NCBI GenBank assembly: GCA_003988855.1
Contig: QYAI01000097.1
Coordinates: 1 to 64,000 of the forward strand
Length of the DNA: 64,000 nt
DNA from: Arachnopeziza araneosa
Lineage: Eukaryota > Ascomycota > Leotiomycetes > Helotiales > Arachnopezizaceae
Direction of reading: 5' to 3'
Below, in pieces: positions 1 through 11,100 of this stretch. The number at the start of each line of letters is the position of its first letter. The stretch's first letter is position 1. The position numbers were made by a program, and so were the translations under genes. Under the pieces are notes generated by a model. The model saw only the letters and a list, made by a program, of their open reading frames with translations. It did no database searches and was not told the origin of the DNA.

Positions 1-446
1 GTGTGGTGGGATGTTGGACGCGACCGCGAACATTTTGGTGATGCACCCAGCTTAGTCAGCTCTAAACTGACACTATAGTGTCAACGTATGGGTTGCCCTG
101 ATCTAATTAACTTAAGTTAGCAGTCGTGGTGGAATTTGAAATCGACAAGTTTATTCCCATCTTGAGATAAGACGAAACATCCAGATGTTCTGCAAACCTC
201 TCTTTACCTCCCACCTTCTTGGAATAAGTACATAAGTTGCCCTGCATTACTCACAATTCGCCGCAGACAAGCCCAGAGGCGCTAAGTCTGGGCTAAAGGG
301 AAGTTCGTCAGCAATGCGAGGAAAAGTTTCCTCGGATTCAAGCACCAACATTCACTTGTAATTCCTGGCTTCTTTCAATCTCTTTCCTCGCTCGCTTTGT
401 TTCTTTTTTACGCTCGCTACCAGATCAACTCACAGCCAGAAGCGCC
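1..446. other. Upstream region of the first gene
   Basis: No gene is visible. The last 90 bases before the start codon at 447 are rich in C and T, as is common in leaders of highly expressed fungal genes. The rest shows nothing I can name. Confidence 0.5.
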
Positions 447-1212
447 ATGTATTTAACAGTAGTCGCTCTACTGGCCCTTGCCACAACTAGCACCTCCTTT
501 GCGCAGACTACCACAGTTACGCTCTACATCCCAGGCGCCGATACGCAACCTCTCGAAGCTTCTGCCATCGCGTCGGATGCATCTGCGACGACCTACATCC
601 TACAATGTATTACTCAGACTGATAGCGACGCTTGTGGGTTTGAAAGCGCGGTGACATTGACCGAGGGTCCCAAGACAGCAGCATATACCTTTGGTCCAGA
701 GTCTGGGAATGGGACTTTATTGCTGTACGTCATTCATGCATAGTCCTAGCATGCGAGAGTTTCAGCTAACAGTATTGCTTCATTACAGCACAGGTTACAT
801 GGACTGCTCTCTCGATGGCACCACGTCTGCCGTTTGTGTCGAATCCTTTGGCGGTGCTGAAGCCAATTTCCCAGGCATGAGCACAGAGACATACACCGGA
901 ACTGATATGCCATATATGCCTGTCATCGTGACCGCTCAAGCAGCTGGTACGGGTACTTCATTCCCTGCTTCAACGACTACGACAAGCACAAGCAAGATCA
1001 CTACAGGCACTTCAGGAATTGGTGGTAAGAGTTCTGCAACGCCCAAAACAAGTGGAGGACAAATTGCAACGACTACAACCTCAACTACTTCGGCTTCAGC
1101 CTCAACATCTTCGAAAAACACGAGCTCAAGTACTGCAGGTGCTCCAGCTGTCACTGGGAATGCGAAATGGATGATTGGCGGAGCAGTTGCGGCACTGGCT
1201 CTGTTAGTCTAG
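447..1212 (+). CDS. Small secreted GPI-anchored cell-wall protein
   Basis: Two exons, 447..724 and 789..1212, joined across a 64-nt GTACGT...ACAG intron, give 233 residues. Residues 1-19 form a signal peptide ending at an A-Q junction (TSFAQ). A compact domain with four cysteines follows to about residue 120. The next 80 residues are almost all Ser, Thr, Ala and Gly, a typical O-mannosylated stalk. The C-terminus is a hydrophobic tail preceded by a small-residue stretch (TGNAKW), the layout of a GPI-attachment signal. It should therefore sit on the plasma membrane or in the wall. This architecture is common in ascomycetes and the family has no assigned biochemical role that I know. The domain is not one I can name. 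Confidence 0.85.
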
Positions 1213-1895
1213 GCGGAAAGTATTTAGGTGTATCATCAAATGTTTCTACCATTAGATAAACAGGAGAGCCTCAAGGCCTGTACTCATACATCGTAGATTT
1301 CAGATCTCGTCAGAATGATTAATCGTTGTACATCAGTCCTGCTATTAACAACAGCAGATTTCCTGATGGTCTTTCTTTTCAATCATTCTATTTCGTAGCA
1401 TGCTCCGCAATCGTGGCTATCGAAGTTTCGATAACAAACCCTTTCATTATTGGCTTCTGCAGTCCACAGCCAATGGGCTAGCCAAAAATGCTGAAAGGCA
1501 CTAGGTGCGAAGGTTCCCGCGACTGATTTTACATAGTGTCACAATCCATAGATATTGGTTTGCGGCTCTATTGATTCTTCAAATCTTTCTCCAATTTAGA
1601 TTTGCTCTGATCACTTGAGCCTTCCTCTGCTGCAGTAACACAGCGATTGCCGAAATACGAATTGCATCCTTTATTAAACACGCCCAGCTAGCCCTTGTTA
1701 AGATCAATATAATCAAGTGGCGCTGGAGTTTCTTTTACGGCAGCTTGAACAACATCGAAACCGCTCAACGGCGGAGAGTGAACAAGATATTTATAAAAAT
1801 TGAAGAGTGGCCCTCAACCAGTCAAGGTGTCTCAAATAATTCCTATTTCTTACTTGTGCCCGTTAGTATTGCATGAATTGGTGTCGGATTGTTGA
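1213..1895. other. Intergenic, no gene seen
   Basis: This stretch holds the 3' region of the GPI-protein gene and AT-rich sequence leading into the cupin relic. I searched it for the missing N-terminal half of the cupin and found no recognisable coding match. Confidence 0.5.
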
Positions 1896-2202
1896 ATGGT
1901 TGAAGAGAATGGAGCAAGAGATGTAACTGAGACCTTGACCACTGGGAAGATGACCACCGTTCCTAAAGGTAGCCTACACACTATGCAAAACTTAGGTATG
2001 TCTCTTTACAAGAACAGAGACTCATCGCGCAAGCAATCTAGGTTGTGGCAATGCAACTCTTGGTTCTGCTTTCAACCCTGAGGATGCCGGTACTCATCAT
2101 ATCTTGAATGGGCTGTTCAAGCTTCCTGAAGATATTATTGATGCAGCTTTTGGTGGACCAGGCAATATGAACTATGATGCTAAAAGCCCTCTAATTGAGT
2201 GA
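1896..2202 (+). pseudogene. Relic of a germin/spherulin-like cupin (3' end only)
   Basis: Exon-like blocks 1896..1995 and 2042..2202 join across a plausible 46-nt intron (GTATGT...TAG) into about 86 codons. The reading starts MVEENGARDVTETLT and contains GSLHTMQNLGCGNA and EDAGTHHILNGLF, which match the C-terminal half of fungal germin-like cupins as I know them. A stop codon lies in frame immediately before the ATG. The N-terminal half with the first metal-binding His motif is absent upstream. The most economical reading is a 5'-truncated pseudogene. A small expressed protein is possible but could not form a whole cupin barrel. Confidence 0.7.
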
Positions 2203-2760
2203 GCAGTATAATCCACCTATAATTCTATCTACTTCTTTCAAGTACGATTTCTTTAGTTTATGAAGAGCGAAACATGTGATAGACCACGTGACTTGGTAAC
2301 CCTTTTGTTAATTACTCTTCTTTTCAGGCTCATGAATCTGGATAATTCCGCTATGGTTCCTGGGGCCTGCTCTTTTAAACATCGCATCGTGAATTTATAT
2401 TCATTTTTCTGTTTTGCTTTCGATGTCTAGTGGTCCAGACAAGGCAAGGAGGGGCGCCCTGACGTCGGTGGTGGCTTTCCCGTGTCAAGCTGCAACATGA
2501 CATCGCGCGAATCTTCCAAAACAGGGACGCTATCCTTGCAAGCACGCCAACGACTGGTATTTACTTCCAAATTGATACAGCCAACAATGCCAGCCGTCTC
2601 TGGAATATATTGGGCTAGAGCAGATAATACCTTCTCCCTCCTCTTCTCTTTTCCTATATCAATGAGGCTCGAACTGTTTGATTTCTGGCCTTGACTAGAA
2701 CTTTCTCACAAGTTCTATTCTCCTCTTCCCCAATATTCGTCCTGTGGATTCTTTTACACA

Positions 2761-4866
2761 ATGGACGAACCAGGTCCTTCAAAACCTCTGCCTCCACTTC
2801 CACCGCCGCCCTCGACAACAGAGAACCCAATCGTAGCAGTTGGGCGGAAAGTCAAGTCTGTCCTTACCACCAGGCAAGAGCCAAGCGTTCGAATTCTTCG
2901 TGGCCCTTCATCAAGAGCAGAGCCAGCTAGTCGTGTGCCTCTGCCTCAAGATAATGCTGAGAAGCTTGCTCCACCACAAGGGAACTCATCTCCCAGTGGC
3001 TTTGGTGGTCTGCGAAACCGTTTTCAATCACTGTTCAGTCATGATGAATCTTCGACCAACGACAATTCATATGAGAATGAGTATGACGCCGATACCGTGG
3101 ATTTGTTGGATGTTGTAGGCAAGTATATACAACCCGACTCTGACGGATAAACTAACCATTTGCAGACCCTGAAGTCTCTACACTATCCACTCTCACCAAT
3201 GTCCAAAACTCTCTCTTCGTCCCTTCGATCGGAAGACTCATCAATCGAAGGCCAACCTACAGGGTTTCTGAGGAAGCTGGCGAAACACGCACGATGGACA
3301 AGCTCAAAGCCTCGTTGAAACGCATCGCAAGCTTAAAAGAGGAGGGAGATGAGAAAGGAGACGACACGACGCTCCGGGAGTCAGAGGACAAACTAGCACA
3401 GACCCACGCTAGTACTGCGCTGAAGAATGCACAATATGCTATATTGCCAGATGGCGAAACTCTCCGGAATTGGACACCGGAGGAGAAAGAGGAGCTGGAT
3501 GATAAAGTGAGACATAAGCTTCATTCTCGACGAGCGAAAACCAAACGAGCATTGAAGGGCTTCACGCAATATGTTCGAAGACGTAAGTTTCAGTTTGATA
3601 TGTTCCGGAATTCCTCTGACATTTGCAGCTCTTGGTCTGTTTATCACGGTTTATGCAACCTTGATCACGTTGTTCGGTGCGGCCTGGGTGCTCTTCCTCA
3701 TTGGTTGGATCTCCATAGGCTCGAAGAAGGACTATGTGGTCAACATCGTCGATAACGTTTTAGTTGCTCTCTTCGCGATCATTGGAGATGGTCTGGCACC
3801 TTTCCGTGCAGTTGATACCTATCATATGGTTTACATTGCCTATTACCACCGTAAGACGTGGAAGAAACGAGTGCAGCTTGGTCTCCCAGATTTAGTTGAT
3901 CACAACGACTTGCCTGAACAACGAAAAGAGGATACTGAACCTGTACAAGTCGATCTGGAAAGTTTGGTTGCTCGAAGGATGCCGCGCGGCCTGGCGCGGA
4001 GGGTTGCTCCCAGGATCCCTAAACGTATTGCTCGGAGAATCATTGCTCGAGGAGGCCAAGTCCAAGATCCATCATATGAATACTCAGTCTTAACAGAGGA
4101 GCAGCAAGCAAAACTTGAATTTCACGAGCGGAAATTCTCCAAAAGCCACACATTCTACAAACCGCACGAGACCGAAACTCATTTCGCCTTCCCACTCAAA
4201 CTTCTCGTTACCGTCGTCCTGTTGCTCGATTGCCATTCTATGCTACAGATCAGTCTTGGTGCGTGCACATGGGGCATTCCTTACAAAAAACGACCATTTG
4301 CTCTCACAACAGTGATCCTGTGCTGTAGTATCACGTGCAACATCATGGGCGGCGTTCTAATATCTATGGGCGACAAGCGAACCCGCAAGAAGGATGTTAT
4401 TGAGCGCATGATGCGTCAAGAACTCACTGCTGAGGCCATAGAAGAGATGGAGACGCGCTGGTATAAAGACGCGGAAGAGCGAGGAGTAGTCGATAAATCA
4501 GTGAGGAAGAGACATGAGGAGGCAAAGGAAGAGGCGGAGAATGAAGAAATCAAGAAGTCGTGGAAGGCCGTTCCCACATTGCCCAAAATATTACTCGGCA
4601 AAGGAGAAGATCACAGAGAACCTGCACTACCACCGGGAGCAAGGAGATCGAATCCTAACATCGCGGCGTCACCCTCGAGTTCCACTGCAGCATTGGACTC
4701 TAAATCTAAAGGCAAAAGCAATGTAGGCTTACCATCTGTACAAGAAGACGCCGCGCAGCCAACGAAACCAAAGCCGGTGTTGAGCAAGGGTCCAGAGCCA
4801 CCGAAAGAGGGGACTGGACAGAAGGTGATGAAGTTTATTCGGAGAGCTGATCTGGATCGGAGTTAA
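2761..4866 (+). CDS. DUF3292-type integral membrane protein
   Basis: Three exons, 2761..3118, 3166..3582 and 3629..4866, give 670 residues. The first intron must use a GC-AG pair (GCAAGT donor): both GT alternatives (3115, 3123) run into stops, while the GC choice yields DPEVSTLSTLTNVQ and NSLFVPSIGRLINRRPTY, a stretch I recognise from the fungal DUF3292 family. The N-terminal 100 residues are Pro-rich and disordered. Hydrophobic segments include GLFITVYATLITLFGAAWVL, a pair around VVNIVDNVLVALFAII, and two more near residues 440-490. The C-terminal 180 residues are charged and cytosolic-looking. The molecular function of the family is unknown. It stands alone, with no related neighbour. Confidence 0.85.
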
Positions 4867-6182
4867 GTTTCGGCCGCGGTGAATAGAGAAATGGAAATTG
4901 TTTTTGTCCAGCATGATACCATGGGATATGGCAAGTGGGAGCTGTATGACTGTCTGTAATATAAACCGAAATGGTAATTCCTGATGAATGATTGCTTCGG
5001 ATGAGAGAAGAATACCAGGATTTGTGCCAGAATAATGGCAGCGAATCATTCAGTGTTGTCTTTTGCCAACCCAGTGCCAGACGCAGAAGTGGGTGTGCGA
5101 GACAGACCGGGAAGGCGACAAGCTGAAAGGGTGTAACTCTGACTGGTCGCCGAGAGTCTTAGACATTGAGGGAAGATAGCGCCGTTGATGCAGTTGATGC
5201 AGCTGAGACAAACCGACCGCCTGTACAGAGAGGTATGCAGAGCGTCATCCGGACGCGAGTCTACGGGGCAGCAGAAAAGGAGACGAAGAAGAAAACCCAC
5301 CAAGTGACGACGCTGCACGAGCGATCATCCGCTGTTCCTCACCGTAACATGAACAAGTCCAGCAGTATCCACGAGGAAGAATATGATGCACGTATTCCCA
5401 GCGGGGCTCCCATCGGTCTCCGGGGAGCGGGTAGGATCTCGATGATTCTTGGGCCGGGATGCACAGGATCAACGCCAGGCGATCGCGGTGGGGACGCCAC
5501 GGCACGGGATGGAGGAAGGGGTCCGATTTGGTTGACACTTAAGCTTAAGCTTCTTCTTCCTCTTCTTCTCTCTTGAGATTCTCACTCTCATCCCTCCCAC
5601 AGCCAGATCCTGTGAAGACCGAGAAGGAGCGGTTGGAGAAGGCGTGCATAAGAGAGGTTTTCCACGTCAGATTCTCTTCTGAGGAATCAACATCCCTTTA
5701 CCCACCCGTCAATATCAATCCTTTTTCTGACCCAGACCCAGACCCAGACCTAAACTTCAACTTAAAAGTCTCATCACCCAACCCCGGCTTCCCTCGCACT
5801 GCCGTCCCGCTGTAAGATGGAGACCGGGATCGCCTCTCTGCTGTCGAGATGCATGCCACTCATCTGCGTGCTCAACACTAGAGGAACCATCATTCATCAG
5901 CAGCGAGCGCGGTACCTGCAAGCCCAAAGTTGGGAGAGACTCACGAGCGTCAGGCTCCCATCCTCTTTGGTCCCTTTTGCGTCCCTTATTGGTGAGGAGG
6001 GATCATCATCTCTCCTCAACGTGCTCTCCGTCCTGCACTCTCGTCCCTCTGCTGCATCTGGATTGTTGATCGTTCCATTTCCGGCTCTAGGTGCTGTGTT
6101 GGCCGATGCAAGAGAGGTATCCTTAGGAAGAGTAGCAACATGATGATTGAAACATGTATCCGCTCGTCACTGAGAGTCGTGG
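4867..6182. other. Intergenic and promoter region
   Basis: No supported gene is present. The region has pyrimidine-rich tracts (about 5541-5575) and a short CCCAGA tandem near 5731-5750. Long open frames on both strands here lack start context, splice structure or recognisable protein features, so I treat them as chance. Confidence 0.5.
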
Positions 6183-6193
6183 TATATATATAT
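6183..6193 (+). promoter_or_regulatory. TATA-like box upstream of the secreted-protein gene
   Basis: An alternating TATATATATAT run lies 132 bp before the ATG at 6325, a sensible distance for a fungal TATA element plus leader. The assignment is by position and sequence only. Confidence 0.5.
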
Positions 6194-6324
6194 CCTCTCA
6201 GTTGACCTGTTTCCGACATATCTCTTGTCTCCATCAGTCCTCCGATCCTCATCAGAGCAAAGCCTACATTGCTATCAGTTGCCATTCCACCCTCGACCAT
6301 TTGACGTAGACGTCTCCCGCCACC

Positions 6325-7264
6325 ATGAAGTCCTTCAGCCTCTCCGCCATGGGGTTGACCTTCATCTGGGCGACCTCCGCTCTCGCACGCCCCAGATCCA
6401 AGATCTTTGGTATGATTGTCCATCTCCCGTCTCGGGATCCCACACATCCTTCCCTCACCACCCTGTGATGATTCCCACATCTTTCGACATCTTACTGACG
6501 ACGTCGTGCGCAGATGGCGATGCCGACCCCATTGCACAAAAGTCCCGCGTGACGGCGTTTGTGACGACGGCCAGTGGGGTGACGGTGGAATGCTGGGAGG
6601 TGGAGAATCTGGTGCAAGCGAGTAACCAGGACGCGCGTGCACACCATCGCAAGATGAAAGTGGGCAGCACCGCAAATGACGATCTCGAGGGTGTTGACAT
6701 CCTCACCTGGCCGGATCCCCAGCCTCTCTGGCCTCCTCCTGTAGGCTACGCGCATTCTTATGCTGCCAACCTGGTATCAAAACCAAAGTATGTTCTTCAT
6801 CGCTCCCCCATTCCCGAGTCAGAATTCCTGACCGTTGATCCGGTCATGTCACACCAATGCCTCACTAACTTCCTCCACCCAGTCTCTTCACCGTCCAAAC
6901 CGGCATACTCGTCGTCGCCACCGGTGCATCATCCAGTGGCTCGTCAGCAAGCGCCGACGACGATGACGATGAAGATGGCTCTTACATCTTCTCGGCCGAG
7001 AACGGCGATAACTGGTTCTACTTTGAGGACTCCTCCTTGGATCTCTCACGCGAAGATTGCGCCAAGGCATCGTCGACTCCCTTGACGGTGTCGACTGCGA
7101 GTGCTAGCGGCACCACGCTGATCAACTTCAAGTACCAGTCGACGCCGGCCCACACCGTCCTCCACCCAGGCCGCTGCAACTTTGCCGGTCTCAAACCGGC
7201 GAGCCTCAGCGCCGAGCTGGATGAGGATCTCAGGCTCTCGCGTCTCCGGGTCCAGGAATTGTAA
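6325..7264 (+). CDS. Secreted protein of unknown function
   Basis: Three exons, 6325..6409, 6514..6787 and 6883..7264, give 246 residues; introns are 104 and 95 nt with GTATGA/GTATGT donors. The ATG sits in a good context (CGCCACCATG). Residues 1-21 are a signal peptide ending ATSALA. The mature part has a beta-rich domain around TAFVTTASGVTVECWEVENL, an acidic Asp/Ser stretch near residues 140-155, and a C-terminal region containing the two remaining cysteines of the domain core. Acidic linkers and two-exon secreted folds like this are widespread in filamentous ascomycetes. I do not recognise a named family, so it should be read as a conserved-looking secreted protein only. Confidence 0.8.
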
Positions 7265-8114
7265 TCGAGTTGACCTGAACTGGATTCAGATGTTCGTACG
7301 GGATCTTGTTCTCCAGTGCTACGAACGGGAAATCAGTTGGAGGGTCGCTTTTTGGCTGGGAATGGATGTGTCTCACCATGGGGTGATATTGGAAAGTCTC
7401 TCTTTGACCGACAATGGGTGGATCACGCGGCGGATTGGCTTTTGAAAACCTTCACTCTCTCGCTTGGGAGGTAGTCATGATAATGAAACAACGTCTCTCT
7501 CGTTCTCGATAGTTGAAAATCTCGTAAGATGTAAGGATAAGCGAGAAAAGAACATGCTGACTCTCCCCTTGCTCTCACAGCTGTTCCACTTTCATAATAG
7601 TCAAGCGTAGCTGTAAAGTGCGATATTTAGACCCATCGAAGCTACACTTGTCGAGCTGAACGTCATTCGATTTGCCTTGAATGGTGAGAGTTGAGACCGA
7701 ACATAACTAGCAGTTTGGTGCAAAACATCATTATTTAACACCTTTTAAATCTTACACGTCACGCATTAGGAATGAAGCAAGAAGTATAATAACCACACTT
7801 ATTCTCTATCCTATACAGTCCCCTCGTCTATCGTCCCCTACCATCATATCTACAATTACATTCCTTTACAAGTATACACATCTTACTTCAGACTTGTTTT
7901 GTTCCCCCGATTTTCGCTCATATGTGCAGGAAGCAGACAAAGAAAATTCCGCTCGGGTATCTATCCGACGCTCGAACAAACGCTCTCGCTCGCTGAAATC
8001 AAATTCATATCCATCAAGTACGCCGTACAACAAGACCAAATCGTAAACTCCCCACACAAACAAACAGATGAACAAGAAAGGAAGGAGGTTGGTATGAAAT
8101 AGGAGAGTGAAGAG
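7265..8114. other. Convergent 3' intergenic region
   Basis: This lies between two genes that point at each other (6325-7264 on the plus strand and 8115-14478 on the minus strand), so it should contain both 3' UTRs. I see no coding structure. Confidence 0.5.
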
Positions 8115-11100
8115 TTATTCCTCTTCCAAGGGAGTGACTGCCATTACGGAGGCTTTACTGCTCTTCTTTCCCAGCTTCAAAAGACTCAACCGCTTGCGTA
8201 CTCCACCAACTGGCTTGACCTCAGGAACTTCATCCTTGCTCTCGCTGTCTCGTCTTGAACTTAGACTGCGGCGCATTCCATCACCAGCTTGAGCAAACCA
8301 ATTGCCATCTTCTCCCTCCTCAGTAGCGGTGCTACCTTGACGACCCCGAGCACGACCAATCGAGCCACCGAAGAAGGAAGCTCGCTTCTTGACTGCGAGG
8401 TCAAGATTGACATCATTGGCCTTGGGTTCAGAAGGGGTGGAACCATCTTCTGAAAGACCGGAATCGGATTGGAGTCTACCGCGCTGCTGAGGTCTGACAG
8501 TACTGTAGCTACCAGATCTTAGTAGAGAGGTTTTGCCTTCCTCTGCCATGGTTGGCAAGGTATTGCTGAGATTGACCACGGGTGCTAAAATAGCCGTGTT
8601 CTCGCTTTGTTGACGCTGGTGACCATGGTCTACTGAGCGGTGGAAGTATGATGAGAGACGATTGCGGCTGCGAGTATTACCCGGCTCAAGAATGCTCGTA
8701 TCAACGGTAGTGAAAGTGTTCTTGGTATTTGGCATGGGTTGGCTTCGAGTAGCCATCATCTTGAGCATGCTGTTGCGTTTTGAGTCGGAAGAAAAACGCT
8801 GTGAAACGTTCGAGAAGCGGTCGTTGGGGCTCATCGGCGACTGCACAGAGACCCGGTTATGGTTGGGGAAGGCCCAGTCGCATGAGAGTTCGATAGCATA
8901 CGTCTCTTCAAAGCCTGTGGATCTTGTTAGTAAAAGAACCAAAGGAACTAAGGAAATATTTACGATTTGTGAGATTCTCGAGCTCAACCTCACCCATCAA
9001 CTCGACATTCTCAGCTTTGCCAAACATGGTCAGACAACGCTTGATCAAGACAACGTGGTCAATCAAGGCCGTCTTCAGTGCATCCTCCATAGGCGTGAGC
9101 TTTCTCGGTGTTCCCTGTGGATCATCCAATTCAGATTCGTTGTCAATAACAGGAATAAGCGCGCGGTATCGGCACATTGAGTTATCGGATTCACTGTTGA
9201 CAGTGATATGTAACGAGTCGATCAAAGAAGTAACCAGTGCGTGGTCACCATCGGCGACACGTCTTTCGATGATGGCCATCTCACCGGTGCGGCGGGTGAC
9301 TTTCTCTAATGCAGTCTCAAAGGCATCGTACTTGATATATTCAGCAGAAACAATCTCGCTGCGTCTCGTCATGGTAGGGAAATCGTTGGCGATCTTGTAA
9401 ACAACCTTCTCACAAGTATGATTGAAGACCGAGCCACCAGTAACACGCTTTGTTGTAACAGAGAAGACAGATGGGTTTGCAGCGAGAAGATAATCTCTAA
9501 CGATGTTTGGAACTCGGGCACGATGGTAAACTGCGTGATCGAAGTCGCGATGGGGCGAAATAGAGGAGATGATCAAGTGCTGCCCTTCAGCATCAGAATC
9601 AACTTCACCAGAAGTGAGAAATTCTGCGTGGGGGTATTGCTTTAAGAGTCGATCCATGAAGAAAGGGAGCTTTTCATTTGTACTGCCTTCATAGATATAC
9701 TCCTTGTCGCGCTGGGATGGAGAGAAGCCGAGACCACGGAAGACAACGCGGAAATAGTGTGGGACAATCCTATCGCTCTTAGTAATCTTCTCGTAGATGG
9801 TAGCAATTGCTCGTTCAGTTCTGGCCAGCTTGGGAAGGTCGAACGTGTTATCGCGATATTGTGTCTCGAGCTCTTCGTATGCGGCAAGCGCGCTCTTCCA
9901 TGCCTTGCCATCTTCAAAGTGTTTAATCATGTCGAAGTAGAGGCGTTCCTTACGGTCGAACTGGGATTGAGGTGGGAAACCAAGGTTGGGAAGACCTGGT
10001 AAGATTGTTCTTGGATCCCAGAAGTAAAGGTCTGCGTGAAGACGAAGCGCGAGACCGGCCTCGGTCAATTGACGCTCATTGATGTGATGCTTTTCGAGAT
10101 CATGAACGTAAGTGATGTAAATGGAATCCTTTTGGTAATCCTTGAAGAACGCCATTAGTCTAAGTCTATCGTGCAGGTGGGAGGCTTCGCCAGGTTCAGA
10201 GCTGTAGACCGCGACGAGAAGGTTGAGATATTCGTCAATCGTGTCGATCAATTGCTGGACTGCGAGATAGAGGGGATCGTCGCTTTGCGCAATATTCTCA
10301 AAGAGTTGAAGGAGCTCAATGATAAATAGCTTTTCGAGAACGCTTTCGGTCAATGGTTTTGATTTGAAAATGTGCGCCAGGCAGTCAATCATCTCCGTCT
10401 GGATTACCGAGATATCTTCGCTCAGGGTCCATTCACTAACAATCATCGTTTGCAAAACCTGCACAGCCACGCGTCTCAAGCCGACATGGACGCTCAAGCA
10501 AAGCTCGACGATAGAGCCAACAAGACCAGGTACGTATTGAACTTGATATCCACCCATCTTCGTCAGACCATAACGTTGTTTCTCATCAAGACTAGTATCC
10601 CATCCAATTGCAGCCCAAGTACGACGCAGCAAATCCGCACCATCCTCGCGAATATCTCCTGCGATCTTCCATACAGCTCGTCTCTTCTGTTCCGTGAAAG
10701 TCTCGAGGGCGAGTGCCTCACTTCCGACAAGCTTTAAGAGGACGGTGAAGAACATCTTCCACAACTCGGTATGATAATTCTCGGCATCATCCGGATCAGG
10801 AATGAAAGACTCGAGCAAGATATTAGCTACATACTCAAGAGTCTTCATGGCCGACTTGTGATGATAGATGTGCACAGAGAGCCAGTCAGCGGGGAAGGCA
10901 TCACAGTGCAGAATACTCAAGTGGACCGCTAGGATATCTTCAAGAAGGTTGGCCATATCGTCCTCAGCGAGCTCAAGTTGCATTCCAGCTGGTAGATTCG
11001 AAACGGCAGACAAGATTGCAGAGAGTTCTACGAGAGCTTCATCGAACTTGGTTTCTGGGCCTGAGATGGGCTTGCTCGGGAATGGATATGTTGTTGGGAA

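Noticed and set aside
6016..6675. 219-codon minus-strand open frame
   Set aside because: It overlaps the promoter and first exons of the secreted-protein gene on the other strand and has no recognisable features.
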